A DNA stretch of 64,000 nt. Source: Bacillota bacterium (GTDB taxonomy: Bacteria > Bacillota > Clostridia > Christensenellales > UMGS416). The notes under the pieces are model-generated. The model was not told where the DNA came from, searched no databases, and worked only from the letters and a program-made list of their open reading frames with translations. The stretch spans positions 51,613-115,612 of the forward strand of contig JAEYRH010000012.1 in the NCBI GenBank assembly GCA_023435705.1. Reading direction: 5' to 3'. The translations under genes were made by a program, and so were the position numbers. This document shows positions 7,464 through 16,471 of this stretch, one piece after another. Within the stretch, counting starts at the first letter, position 1, and every line of letters begins with the position of its first letter.

Positions 7464-9248
7464 ATGCAAAAGCACGTTTGGGAAACGGTGGAGATCACGC
7501 TGACCGCGCAAAACCAGTATGATAACCCCTATATGCAAGTGGACGTATGGGCAGACCTGACCGGGCCGGGGTTCCAAAGGCGCTGCTATGGCTTCTGGGA
7601 TGGCGGCAAGACGTTCCGCATCCGGATCTGCGCCACCTGCGCGGGCGACTGGGCCTATACAGTGGGCAGCAACACGCAGGACCCCGGGCTGAACGGTGCC
7701 AGCGGTTCCTTTTCTGCCATCGACTGGACGGAAGAGGAGAAACTGAAAAACCCCTGCCGCCGCGGCATGGTGGTGGCCACACCGAACCAGCACGGGTTCA
7801 TGTATTCTGACGGCACCCCCGTCTACATCCTGGCGGACACCGTGTGGGCGGCGTTTACCTATCGATACCCATTGTATGATGATGAGACTCCCCGCAAGAT
7901 TGGGCCCGGTCTGGGATTGAAGGATGTCATTCGCGTGCGCAAGCAGCAGGGGTTCAACGCGATTGCGACGATCTCCGCTTTTGTGGGCTGGCAGGATGAC
8001 GGATTGCCCAGCCGCATCGCGCTGGAGGATGGCACCGTGCTGCGCGACGGATGGAGAACCCCCGGCATCAGCAAGAAGTCGGAAGGCTACTCCATCAAGG
8101 ACATGCACAGCGACTTGGGAGAGCGGCCCTTCCTGTTTCCTGGGAAAATCCCCGGCTATGAGCAGGTCTTTCCCGATATGGAGCAGGTGAACCCCCTCTA
8201 CTTTCAGGACCTTGACAAAAAAATGTACTGGCTGAACTCCCAGGGCTTCACCGTGTTTATGGAAACGGTCCGCCGCGATTGCAGCACGGCGTGGAAAAAA
8301 TACTACTCCTGGCCGGATTCCTTTACCCGATATGTGCAATACCTTTTCGCCCGGTACCAAACCAACAATTGCCTCTACAGCCCGATCCATTATGATTATG
8401 ACCAGGCATCCATCCCCGGCAGGGACTACAACGAGCCGATCAACCTGGCCATTGACCGGCAAGGCAAGCCACCGTTTGGCACCATCTGCGGCTGCAACGC
8501 CAACGGCACGACACTGGCGGATTTCGGCCACACCGATGTGGCCAGATGGCTTGGCTTTCATCAAATCGGCAATTTTGACCGTGTGCATGACCAATACTGG
8601 TATCTGACGCAAATCCATCAGCACAGAGACCCGGTCCCCGCGCTGAACGGCGAGCCCTACTATCCGGGAGACCTGTTTGGCGGCGGGCCGGACGACGTCC
8701 GCGTGTATCCCGACTGCCTGGAAGCGAACTACCGGTTTCGCAGCGGACTATATGGCAGCCTGCTCTCCGGCGGGCTGGCTGGTAATTTCTACGGCGCCAA
8801 CGGCATGTGGGGCGGCGACATCGAGCCGGAGTCCACATTCAAGATCTGGGACGCGTTGGGGTATTCCTCAGGCTCCCAGGTGCAACACGTCAACGCCTTC
8901 CTTCAGCCGCTGGAAGGGCGCTACGCTGAGCTGATTCCCGATGTGGAGCTTGTCACGCCAAACAAGGCAGGAGACCCGCAGGGGTTCCACGGCTGGGCCT
9001 ATTGCGCCAGAACCGGAGATTACAGCACGCTGCTGCTCTATTGCGAGGCACATTGCCCCAGGGTGGATGTGCGCGGCCTGGAATACGGTGCGGAGTATGA
9101 ATTGCTGTGGTTTGACCCCCGCGAAGGGAAATGGATGGAAGACGCAACCGTCAGGACGATTGCATCGGATTGCCGCTGCCGCCTGCGTTTGCCGGTTTTC
9201 CCGAATGAAAAAGACTGGGGAATCCTGTTGAGGAAAGTTGGTCCGTAA
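7464..9248 (+). CDS. Apiosidase-like glycoside hydrolase (DUF5060 + DUF4038, GH140-like)
   Basis: Intracellular glycosidase of about 594 residues with no signal peptide. The first 90 residues form a beta-sandwich of the DUF5060 type (VWETVEITLTAQNQYDNPY onward). Residues 105-500 form the DUF4038 TIM barrel (GTPVYILADTVWAAFTYRYP, QGFNAIATISAF, SPIHYDYDQASIPGRDYNEP). A C-terminal beta domain follows. Related enzymes cleave apiose or other side chains from plant pectin; the substrate here is not known. ATG 7464 follows AGGAGAAAACAG. It stands alone, converging with the hydrogenase-like gene. With the fucosidase at 32690 it suggests use of plant or host glycans. Confidence 0.82.
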   Translation: MQKHVWETVEITLTAQNQYDNPYMQVDVWADLTGPGFQRRCYGFWDGGKTFRIRICATCAGDWAYTVGSNTQDPGLNGASGSFSAIDWTEEEKLKNPCRRGMVVATPNQHGFMYSDGTPVYILADTVWAAFTYRYPLYDDETPRKIGPGLGLKDVIRVRKQQGFNAIATISAFVGWQDDGLPSRIALEDGTVLRDGWRTPGISKKSEGYSIKDMHSDLGERPFLFPGKIPGYEQVFPDMEQVNPLYFQDLDKKMYWLNSQGFTVFMETVRRDCSTAWKKYYSWPDSFTRYVQYLFARYQTNNCLYSPIHYDYDQASIPGRDYNEPINLAIDRQGKPPFGTICGCNANGTTLADFGHTDVARWLGFHQIGNFDRVHDQYWYLTQIHQHRDPVPALNGEPYYPGDLFGGGPDDVRVYPDCLEANYRFRSGLYGSLLSGGLAGNFYGANGMWGGDIEPESTFKIWDALGYSSGSQVQHVNAFLQPLEGRYAELIPDVELVTPNKAGDPQGFHGWAYCARTGDYSTLLLYCEAHCPRVDVRGLEYGAEYELLWFDPREGKWMEDATVRTIASDCRCRLRLPVFPNEKDWGILLRKVGP

Positions 9249-9253
9249 CCGGA

Positions 9254-10525
9254 TCAACTTTTCCCCTGCCCAAACTCCCTGGCAAACATGCTATCCTCGC
9301 CCATCAGGCTCTCCACCGAGTCATACCCCAGCCTTTTCAAAAACTCAAAGGTGTAGGGGTTGTCCACCGGTGTGGCATAGCTTGCCGTCTCCCCATAATT
9401 ATTCACATGCTGCCTGCCCAGCTCACGGTCTATCATTGCCTTGGGGCCGCCCACGCAGCCGCCGATGCACCCCATGCCCTCCAGGAAATTGGCATCAATG
9501 TCGCCGGCCTGCACCCGCTCCAGCAGCGCCTTGCAGCCCTTCACTCCCTCAGCCTGAGTGGCTCTCAATGGAATATCGCGGTGGCCCTTTAATTTCACCA
9601 GGGTGTCTTCCACCGCCCGGCTCACGCCGCCGGTGCGGGCATAGATGCGCCCGGCGGTGCTGGAATGGTCACGCTCCTCGTCGGGCAGCGCCGCCACGTT
9701 AATCTCCATGATGTTGAGGATCTCCTCCACCTCCTGGAATGTGAGCACCACATCCACGGCGTCTGCAATGTCCGGCTCCTTCGCCTCAGCCTTTTTGGCT
9801 AGGCAGGGGCCGATGAACACAGTCTTGGCCTCCGGGTGCAGCTTCTTGATGGCCCGGCCGCAAGCCACCATCGGCGACACCGACGGCGGGATGTGGCTGG
9901 CCAGGGTGCTGTAGACCCGGCGAATCATCGCTACCCAGATGGGGCAGCAGCAGCTGGTGAGCAGGAAGTCCTTTTCATCCTTGATGAGCCGGTCAAACTC
10001 CAGCGCTTCCTTGAGGGTGAGGATGTCGGCAAACAACGCCACCTCTACCATGCCCTGGAAGCCCATCTTCTTGAACGCGTGGCGGAGCTTGCCCACGGTC
10101 ACCTCTTCTGAAAACTGGCCGATGAAGGCTGGCGCGACCATCGCATAGACGGGCACGCGGCCTTCGCGCAGTGTCTCAAAGATCGGCAGAAGGTCGTGCC
10201 GTTCCTTGAGTTTGCCTTCGGTGCAGCTTTCGATGCACTCGGCGCAGCCCACGCAGTCCTCAGTGGAGATGATAATCTTGCCGTTTTCGTCGCGCTTGAT
10301 GGCGGAGAACAGGCAGCCTAGCTGGCATTGGGAGGGTTCTTCGGCCCCGCAGCCGCAATCACCGGGCAAATGGACGACCGGCGCTTGGTTCTCAGGGTGC
10401 AGCAGCAACTCAAGCCCGGCCTCGGCTGCCTCCCGATGGCTTCGGAGCTCCCGCACGGTCTGGTCAAGGTGGTTATCGGCGGCAGCCTTCATCAGGTCGT
10501 GATACAGCTTATTGTATTGATCCAT
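9254..10525 (-). CDS. [FeFe]-hydrogenase-like protein with ferredoxin domain
   Basis: 423 residues. The N-terminal third has cysteines for iron-sulfur clusters (CGCGAEEPSQCQLGC, then DCVGCAECIESC). The C-terminal two-thirds carry the three H-cluster motifs of [FeFe] hydrogenases: L1 LLTSCCCPIWV (about residue 190), L2 GPCLAKKAEAKE, and L3 EGMGCIGGCVGGPKAM. The domain order and short length fit the monomeric ferredoxin-linked or sensory groups rather than the large catalytic HydA. No hydEFG maturases or partner subunits are nearby, so it may be an electron-bifurcating partner, a sensor or a stand-alone enzyme. ATG 10525 follows GAGGGGCTCCT. Divergent from the HD-domain gene. Confidence 0.85.
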   Translation of the reverse strand: MDQYNKLYHDLMKAAADNHLDQTVRELRSHREAAEAGLELLLHPENQAPVVHLPGDCGCGAEEPSQCQLGCLFSAIKRDENGKIIISTEDCVGCAECIESCTEGKLKERHDLLPIFETLREGRVPVYAMVAPAFIGQFSEEVTVGKLRHAFKKMGFQGMVEVALFADILTLKEALEFDRLIKDEKDFLLTSCCCPIWVAMIRRVYSTLASHIPPSVSPMVACGRAIKKLHPEAKTVFIGPCLAKKAEAKEPDIADAVDVVLTFQEVEEILNIMEINVAALPDEERDHSSTAGRIYARTGGVSRAVEDTLVKLKGHRDIPLRATQAEGVKGCKALLERVQAGDIDANFLEGMGCIGGCVGGPKAMIDRELGRQHVNNYGETASYATPVDNPYTFEFLKRLGYDSVESLMGEDSMFAREFGQGKS

Positions 10526-10649
10526 AGGAGCCCCTCTTTCCCGTTTGCTGCACAATTTGCAGGAATATCCTACCATATTGGCGGGGCGGCAGGCAATGCA
10601 ACCCCAAACATTTTGCATAGCATCGGCAGTTCCCATCCATGTTACACCC

Positions 10650-11321
10650 ATGGGCGATCAGGCAAATAAACAAATGGGGCAGCAACATGCAGCAGTTGGC
10701 GTAGAGCACAGCAGCAAGGCTACGCTTTATCAAGAAATTGAACAGCACCTGCTGGAAGATGAATCGCCGTCAGTGTGGTTGAACCAGATCCGGAAAGATC
10801 GGCGGTTTGAGGAGCATCCCTTCACAATGCTTTTAAAGCTTCGGGCCACGCCGCAGTCACCCAAGCACCACCCGGAGGGGTCGGTGTGGAACCACACGAT
10901 GATGGTGGTGGACGAGGCCGCCAGGCGCAAAGGGGAAAGCCATAATCCCAGGGCCTTTCTCTGGGCAGCGCTGCTGCACGACGTGGGCAAGGCGCCCACT
11001 ACCAAAATGCGCAAGGGTAAGCTCACCAGCTATGATCACGATAAGGTGGGCGCCGGGCTCGCACGGGAGTTTCTGCGGGAATTCACCGAAGACGAGGCAT
11101 TCATCGAGCGAGTGTGCGGCCTGATCCTTTATCACATGCAGATTCTCTATGTGGAAAAGGGGCTTCCGCAGGCCGATCTGGAGGGCATGCGCGCACACAC
11201 AGACGCTAGCGAGGTGGCGCTGCTGGGGTTGTGCGACCGGCTGGGGAGAGGCGGGAGCGATGAAAAAAAGGAAGGTCAGATCATACAATCATTTCTGGAA
11301 AGCACAAATAAATTAAACTAG
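10650..11321 (+). CDS. HD-domain phosphohydrolase (HDIG type)
   Basis: About 223 residues. The metal-binding set of the HD superfamily is visible: HPEGSVWNHTMMVVDEAA, the LHDVGKAPTT doublet near residue 110, then YDHDKVGAG and LYHMQILY. This matches small HDIG proteins related to the HD domain of tRNA nucleotidyltransferase or to nucleotidases. The substrate is not predictable. The start is uncertain: ATG 10650 and ATG 10674 both lack a clear ribosome-binding site, and the first 30 residues are poorly conserved in character. Divergent from the hydrogenase-like gene. Confidence 0.78.
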   Translation: MGDQANKQMGQQHAAVGVEHSSKATLYQEIEQHLLEDESPSVWLNQIRKDRRFEEHPFTMLLKLRATPQSPKHHPEGSVWNHTMMVVDEAARRKGESHNPRAFLWAALLHDVGKAPTTKMRKGKLTSYDHDKVGAGLAREFLREFTEDEAFIERVCGLILYHMQILYVEKGLPQADLEGMRAHTDASEVALLGLCDRLGRGGSDEKKEGQIIQSFLESTNKLN

Positions 11322-11399
11322 ACGCATCAGCCAAGCCGGTTTACCGATTTTGATGGTAAATACTGACCATGTTTGAAAACATTACCTTTCATATCTCTA

Positions 11400-11428
11400 T
11401 TGAACATTTGATTGCACGAATATATGCT
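11400..11428 (+). promoter_or_regulatory. Possible sigma-A promoter for the first phosphodiester glycosidase
   Basis: TTGAAC (11400-11405), 17 bases, TATGCT (11423-11428). It lies in the 244-base gap before the ATG at 11566. Nothing else recognisable is in that gap. Confidence 0.35.
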
Positions 11429-11565
11429 GAGTCGGTGTCAAAAGGGCTATCGCAAAGCATTGTTGGCAATCATTCCTAAGCCGACCATCGCTTCGCGGCG
11501 GAACAACCAGCCCGTTGCGCGCGTCATAAAATCGCAATCATATTTTCAGGATCGGAGAACTATCC

Positions 11566-12645
11566 ATGACTAGAAAACCTCTTGCCCGCACAATGGCCTT
11601 GTGCCTGGCCCTCGCTATGCTCGCCGGCTGCTCGGCGCTGGCAGAGCCAGGCCACAGCACCGCACCAATAAAGACCGCCACAGCCGCACCAACGGCCACA
11701 GCCACGCCTTCCCCACGCCCTGCGGCCACTCCATCACCCACGCCCACTCCTACGCCCACGCCAGCTCCCTCGCCCACGCCTACAACGGACCCCTGGGCGG
11801 AGCACTTCACGAAAAGTGGCGCGTGGGTCACGGTGCCCAATCAGGACAAAGGTCCTTGGGACTACAAAGACGAAACGCTGAGTGTGCACATTGAGCTGAA
11901 AAAGTTGGGGAAGACCCCATATTTCTTCGCGGAAATCTACACCCGCGGGCCGCTGCCCTTCGGCGGCTTTGCCTACAATGATACCAAGGGCAAAAAGAAG
12001 GCGCTGCCCTATCTGATCGCGCGGCAGAATGACGCCGTGCTGGGCATCACCGGCGATTATGTGACCCACTCCGGCAACCCAAAGGGTGTGATGATCCGGG
12101 GAGGCAAGGTGTATCACGACAAAAAGCAAGCCCCCACTCTGGCTGTGATGCCCGACGGGGAGCTCAAGGTTTATGAACCAGGCGAGGTGACCGCCAAGCA
12201 GCTTCTTGACATGGGCGTGAAGGACTCTTTTGCCTTCGGGCCGATCCTGGTGAAAGACGGCAAGGTGCATAAATCGGTGGCCACACACAAGCTGCGTAAT
12301 CATAACTGGCGGGCCAGCATCGGTATGGTGGAAAAGGGACACTACATCATCATCGTCAACCATGTGGGCGTGAGCCTGACGCAGCTGGCAAATCTCTTCG
12401 TGGAGCACGGTTGCAAGGTGGCTTACAACCTTGATGGCGGCCATTCCTCCACGATCGTCTTTATGGGCGAGCAGCTTTACAAACAGGCCCCCGGCGAAGA
12501 CAACGGCGAACAACGCTCTCTGCCGGACCTGCTGATGATCGGCGTGAACTCTGCTGTGCCCGATCCAAAGGACCCGGTGTATTGCAATGGGCTGGGGTTT
12601 AACAAGAAGAACAAGCCTAACCCAACCGATGGGCCTCTGCAGTAA
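11566..12645 (+). CDS. Lipoprotein with phosphodiester glycosidase (NAGPA) domain, paralogue 1
   Basis: 359 residues. Signal peptide with lipobox LAGC (Cys 22), so the mature protein is membrane-anchored outside the cell. Residues 25-72 form a Pro/Thr/Ala-rich, low-complexity linker. The rest is a NAGPA-type domain, related to the enzyme that uncovers mannose-6-phosphate and common in bacterial exopolysaccharide proteins, with the hallmark NLDGGHSSTIVFMGEQL. The likely role is cleavage of phosphodiester-linked glycans at the cell surface. A close paralogue with the same architecture lies at 13835, separated by a thioredoxin-reductase-like gene on the other strand. Confidence 0.87.
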   Translation: MTRKPLARTMALCLALAMLAGCSALAEPGHSTAPIKTATAAPTATATPSPRPAATPSPTPTPTPTPAPSPTPTTDPWAEHFTKSGAWVTVPNQDKGPWDYKDETLSVHIELKKLGKTPYFFAEIYTRGPLPFGGFAYNDTKGKKKALPYLIARQNDAVLGITGDYVTHSGNPKGVMIRGGKVYHDKKQAPTLAVMPDGELKVYEPGEVTAKQLLDMGVKDSFAFGPILVKDGKVHKSVATHKLRNHNWRASIGMVEKGHYIIIVNHVGVSLTQLANLFVEHGCKVAYNLDGGHSSTIVFMGEQLYKQAPGEDNGEQRSLPDLLMIGVNSAVPDPKDPVYCNGLGFNKKNKPNPTDGPLQ

Positions 12646-12702
12646 ACTCCCCCTGTCGCCTTGGGACAAGGCGACATCCCCCTCATTGAGGAGGACAAGT
12701 TG
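12644..12702. repeat. Intergenic repeat, family C fragment
   Basis: Begins AACTCCCCCTGTCGCCTTG, has a GTCGCC...GGCGAC stem and continues to GAGGACAAGTTGT. It closely resembles the left half of the element at 52016-52203. The start of a similar unit occurs at about 32577-32595. Confidence 0.55.
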
Positions 12703-12722
12703 TTCACGACCATAGCACCAGA

Positions 12723-13619
12723 TCACACCATTGCCAACTCCCGCTTCTTCTGGCGGACAAACTCAATGATGCTGTTGGCTGCCTCGGCGCCCTGGCCCAC
12801 GGCAGTGGAAATCTGCTTGAACCCCCCGCAGCAATCGCCGGCGGCATAGACGCCCTCCAGGTTGGTGCGCTGGTGTTTATCCACCACAATGGAGCCATCC
12901 AGTGTCTCCACACCAAGCTTGGTGGCAAAGTCCACACTGGACGCCGAGCCCAGCGCCACGAAAAGGCCATCCAGTGGCTGGGAGCCCTCCGGGGTGACGA
13001 TTTCTGCAAGCGTGTCCGCCCCGGTTAGCTTTACCACCGGGCTTTTATCCAGCCGGAACGCTCCAGCCTTTGCTTGATACTCACCGGTGAACGACGGCTC
13101 CTTGCCGTTGGTATAGATCGTGATGTCATCGGTGAAGTGCTGAAGCTCCAGGGCCTCTTGCACGGCAAAGTTGCCGCCGCCCAGCACGCCCACCTTCTTG
13201 CCCTTATAGAAAAAACCGTCGCAAGTGGTGCAATAGCTCACGCCCCGCCCCTCAAACTCCCTCGCACCTGGCACTGGCGGCCTCCTGGGTGCCTTTCCCG
13301 TGGCGATCAGCACAGCCGGCGCTTCATACTCGCCGGACTGTGTGCGCACCAAATAGCCGTTACCAAAATCCACCGAGGTCACCTCATCGTCCAGAAGCAC
13401 TGCCCCAAGCCGGGTTGCCTGCTCCCGGCCAGACAGCAAGAGTTGGCTGCCGCTCACAGGCTGGCCGAACCCGAAGTAATTCTCGATTTCCCCGGCCTTC
13501 TCCAATGAGCCGCCATCCTTGCCCAGCACCAGCGTTTTCAAATTGGCTCTGGCGGTATACACCGCGGAAGACAACCCTGCCGGCCCTTTCCCAATCACAA
13601 TCACATCATAACGGTCCAT
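12723..13619 (-). CDS. trxB: Thioredoxin reductase-like FAD/NAD(P)-dependent disulfide oxidoreductase
   Basis: 298 residues, the length of low-molecular-weight thioredoxin reductases. FAD site IGKGPAG near residue 10, redox-active CTTCDG (Cys 130 and 133), NAD(P)-site GVLGGGNFAVQEA, and the C-terminal FAD motif AAGDCCGGFKQISTAVGQG. The usual motif is CATCDG and second-site GGGDSA; here the second site reads GGGNFA, so cofactor preference or partner may differ (ferredoxin- or NADH-linked forms exist in clostridia). No thioredoxin gene is adjacent. It lies between two paralogous lipoprotein genes on the opposite strand. Confidence 0.85.
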   Translation of the reverse strand: MDRYDVIVIGKGPAGLSSAVYTARANLKTLVLGKDGGSLEKAGEIENYFGFGQPVSGSQLLLSGREQATRLGAVLLDDEVTSVDFGNGYLVRTQSGEYEAPAVLIATGKAPRRPPVPGAREFEGRGVSYCTTCDGFFYKGKKVGVLGGGNFAVQEALELQHFTDDITIYTNGKEPSFTGEYQAKAGAFRLDKSPVVKLTGADTLAEIVTPEGSQPLDGLFVALGSASSVDFATKLGVETLDGSIVVDKHQRTNLEGVYAAGDCCGGFKQISTAVGQGAEAANSIIEFVRQKKRELAMV

Positions 13620-13746
13620 TCAAATCACCTGGCTTTCCTTGGCGGAGCACCGCGTCTTCAATTAGTATAAGCTAAATTGGCTTCGTCGTTGGTGACCAAA
13701 CGCACAGCAGGGCCATGGTTGGCAGCCCCACAGGCATCGCAAGGGA

Positions 13747-13775
13747 TTGCGACAACAGGAATTATTTTGTATTAT
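13747..13775 (+). promoter_or_regulatory. Sigma-A-type promoter for the second phosphodiester glycosidase
   Basis: TTGCGA (13747-13752), 17-base spacer, TATTAT (13770-13775), in an AT-rich patch 59 bases before the ATG at 13835. Confidence 0.5.
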
Positions 13776-13834
13776 TAATCAGGATTTATCCTATAACCCA
13801 TAATTTACAAATCGTGGCGGACTGGAGAGCGCAT

Positions 13835-14953
13835 ATGCGAAAAGGTATTGGCCTGATCATGCTTGGCTTGATGCTGTGCTCCCTGGCATTGTGTTCCTGC
13901 TCACCGGAAATGGCTGGCAAGGCAGGTGGATTGGCCCCATCCGACACGCTGGCGGCCGCCAAGACTCCTGCCATGACAGCAGCTCCTGTCTCAACACCCA
14001 TGCCAACAGAGTCACCAACCCCTGTTCCACCCCCCACACAGGAGCCCACGCCAACACCAACTCCCAGCCCCACGCCGGACCCCTGGGCCGGCATCTTCCA
14101 TCCGGGCGGCGCCTATGTATCCGTCAAAGACTTCACCAAGGGGCCATGGATTTACAAGGATGAAACCCTCAGTGTAAAGATCAAATACACCCGCGCCGGC
14201 ACGTGCAACCGCACCTGTTACATCGCCGAGGTGTATGCGCGGGGGCCGCTGTTTCGACGGGGCTTCGCATTCCAGTCAGACAAGGGCAAGACCGAGCTGC
14301 CCTATAAGATCGCCCGCCGATATGACGCCGTGCTGGGCATCACCGCCGACTACTTCAACCACCGGAGCAACCGCAAGGGCGTGATGCTGCAAGACGGCAA
14401 GGTGTATCACGACAAACAAAAAAACTCAACGCTGGCCATCCTGCCCGACGGTGAGCTTAAGGTGATCTCCCCTGGGAAAACAAACGCCGAGAGCCTGATC
14501 GGGTTGGGCGTGAAGGATTCATTTGCCTTCGGCCCCATTCTGGTGAGCGACGGCAAGATCAACCAAAAGTCCATCAAGGATCACTGGCTGTCTTCAAAGG
14601 CAACAGAGTATCGTGCTGCCGTGGGCATGATCGAAAAAGGGCACTACATCGTCATTGTCACAAAAGGGTCATTCACAATGCAGCAGCTGGCCCAGGTGTT
14701 TGTGGATTACAAGTGCACTGTGGCCTATAACATGGACGGCGGCCACTCGGCCTGCATGATCTTTATGGGCGAACAGCTGAACCACCCATTCCCCAGCGAG
14801 ATCAACGGCCAGCGCCAAAGGCCACTGCCGGACCTTATGATGATCGGCACACACCCCGCAGTGCCTGATGTGAAAGACAAGGTGTATTGCGATGGTGTGA
14901 ACGTGCGCTCAAAAAACAGGCCAAAGCCCACAGACGGACTGCTCAAGCCATAA
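13835..14953 (+). CDS. Lipoprotein with phosphodiester glycosidase (NAGPA) domain, paralogue 2
   Basis: 372 residues with the same plan as the protein at 11566. The lipoprotein signal ends LALCSC, followed by a linker rich in Pro and Thr and a NAGPA domain with NMDGGHSACMIFMGEQL. Shared blocks include GVKDSFAFGPILV and VYHDK. The first paralogue has GGHSST where this one has GGHSAC. ATG 13835 follows GGAGAG. The two copies are clearly an old duplication, diverged enough to suggest different substrates or conditions. Confidence 0.87.
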   Translation: MRKGIGLIMLGLMLCSLALCSCSPEMAGKAGGLAPSDTLAAAKTPAMTAAPVSTPMPTESPTPVPPPTQEPTPTPTPSPTPDPWAGIFHPGGAYVSVKDFTKGPWIYKDETLSVKIKYTRAGTCNRTCYIAEVYARGPLFRRGFAFQSDKGKTELPYKIARRYDAVLGITADYFNHRSNRKGVMLQDGKVYHDKQKNSTLAILPDGELKVISPGKTNAESLIGLGVKDSFAFGPILVSDGKINQKSIKDHWLSSKATEYRAAVGMIEKGHYIVIVTKGSFTMQQLAQVFVDYKCTVAYNMDGGHSACMIFMGEQLNHPFPSEINGQRQRPLPDLMMIGTHPAVPDVKDKVYCDGVNVRSKNRPKPTDGLLKP

Positions 14954-15060
14954 GCCACAAGCGACTCTTTACCGATCTTCAACAAACTGTTACAAAGCTC
15001 GTGCTGTTTCACATGGCAACGGTTTCGTATCGTGCGGCCAATCTGCTTCGGCAATCAGTG

Positions 15061-16320
15061 TCAATTTCCGGTGAGCAAGCTGACCAGAAGCGCCACGTTG
15101 AGGCCGGCAACCACAAGCCCCGCAGCCCAGAGGAGCACCTTTTCCACCCCGGTGTTGGCGTGCTTGCCCATCAGCTTTTTATTGGACGTGAGATAAATCT
15201 GCGAAAAGATCGTAATGGGCAGCTGGATGCTCAGGAGCATTTGGGAATAGATCAAACCCTTCAACGGGTCAGAAATCAGAAAGATCACCACCGCCGCCGC
15301 CACCATCGTGATCAGCACACCGGCGCGGGAGTGGCTGTCTTTGATGCTATAGGGTTCTGAGAAAATGCCGGCAAAAATACTGCCGCCGGCCATGCCCGCT
15401 GTAATGCTGCTGGAAAGCCCGGAAAAGAGCAGCGCCAGCGCAAACACCACGGCAGCGGCGTCGCCCAGCAAAGGCTTCAGCAGCAATTGGGCCTGGCCAA
15501 GCTCGGTGACCGCGCGGCCACCCTGGAAGAATGTAGTGGCTGCCATCAGGATCATCGCGCTGTTGATCGCCCAACCGACCCCCATGGAAAAGAGTGTGTC
15601 GGCAAACTCAAATTTCAGCTGTTTCTGGATCACCTTTTCGTCCTGCAAATTCCATTGACGGCTCTGGATCACCTCGGAGTGCAGAAACAGGTTGTGCGGC
15701 ATCACCACCGCGCCCAGCACGCTCATGATCAGGGGCATTGATCCCGGCGGCACTGAAGGCGTAACCCAGCCACGGGCGGCAGCAGGCCAGTCGATGTGAA
15801 CCAGCGTGAGCTCATACAGAAAGGAAAACCCGATCACCGAAACAAATCCAATGATCACATGCTCAATGCGCCGATAGGAGTTGGTAAACAGCATAAAAAG
15901 CACAAAAGCCAGCACAATGACCACGCCCACCATGAGCGGCAGGCCGAATAGCATATTGAGCGCGATCGCTCCTCCGAGGAGCTCCGCCAACGCCGTGGAA
16001 ACCGACGCGGCCATGGCGCTGCCCAGCACGGTGTTGCGCACCCAGGGCCGCATGGCTTCTGTGGCGGCCTCCGAAAGGCATTTGCCCGTCACGATGCCCA
16101 GATGGGCGGCATTGTGCTGCAGGAGGATGAGCATCAGTGTGGAGAGCGTAACCATCCAAAGCAAGCCGTAACCATGGCTTGCACCGGCAGCGATGTTGCT
16201 GGCCCAGTTGCCAGGGTCAATGAAACCCACCGTCACCAGCAGGCCCGGGCCGATATACTTGAAGAACTCCAGCGCCGCCGGGCCGGGGTTGTGCTTGCCC
16301 TTGAAGAGTTTTAGTTTCAT
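15061..16320 (-). CDS. mntH: Nramp-family divalent metal transporter
   Basis: About 419 residues and 10-11 membrane helices. It imports Mn2+ or Fe2+ with protons in characterised homologues. The metal-site motif DPGNWASN in helix 1 and MPHNLFLHS in helix 6 are both intact. ATG 16320 follows GGAAGGACCC; the frame extends upstream to 16401 but without a better start. No MntR or Fur box was recognised upstream. It stands alone, downstream on the same strand of the flavodiiron gene, with a terminator between. Confidence 0.9.
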   Translation of the reverse strand: MKLKLFKGKHNPGPAALEFFKYIGPGLLVTVGFIDPGNWASNIAAGASHGYGLLWMVTLSTLMLILLQHNAAHLGIVTGKCLSEAATEAMRPWVRNTVLGSAMAASVSTALAELLGGAIALNMLFGLPLMVGVVIVLAFVLFMLFTNSYRRIEHVIIGFVSVIGFSFLYELTLVHIDWPAAARGWVTPSVPPGSMPLIMSVLGAVVMPHNLFLHSEVIQSRQWNLQDEKVIQKQLKFEFADTLFSMGVGWAINSAMILMAATTFFQGGRAVTELGQAQLLLKPLLGDAAAVVFALALLFSGLSSSITAGMAGGSIFAGIFSEPYSIKDSHSRAGVLITMVAAAVVIFLISDPLKGLIYSQMLLSIQLPITIFSQIYLTSNKKLMGKHANTGVEKVLLWAAGLVVAGLNVALLVSLLTGN

Positions 16321-16393
16321 AGGGTCCTTCCAGTGATATTTCGTTAACATGATCATACAGCGTGCAGTGGATGTATTACAACATAGATTCTGG

Positions 16394-16427
16394 AGAAACA
16401 AATACCTCCGGTGTTGGCTCCGGAGGT
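16394..16427 (-). terminator. Rho-independent terminator after the flavodiiron gene
   Basis: Minus strand: stem ACCTCCGG/CCGGAGGT, 8-base loop, then TATTTGTTTC. It separates the flavodiiron gene from mntH. Confidence 0.75.
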
Positions 16428-16471
16428 TTGGTTGATAAAAAAGTCATCTGCCTAAAGACTGACGCACACAA

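Noticed and set aside
7443..8624. 393-codon open frame antisense to the glycosidase
   Set aside because: The plus-strand frame encodes a recognisable DUF5060/DUF4038 enzyme; the antisense translation has no domain character and arises from codon bias.
11734..12726. 330-codon open frame antisense to the first NAGPA lipoprotein
   Set aside because: Covers the DGGHSST domain in reverse and reads through the trxB end; no coding signals.
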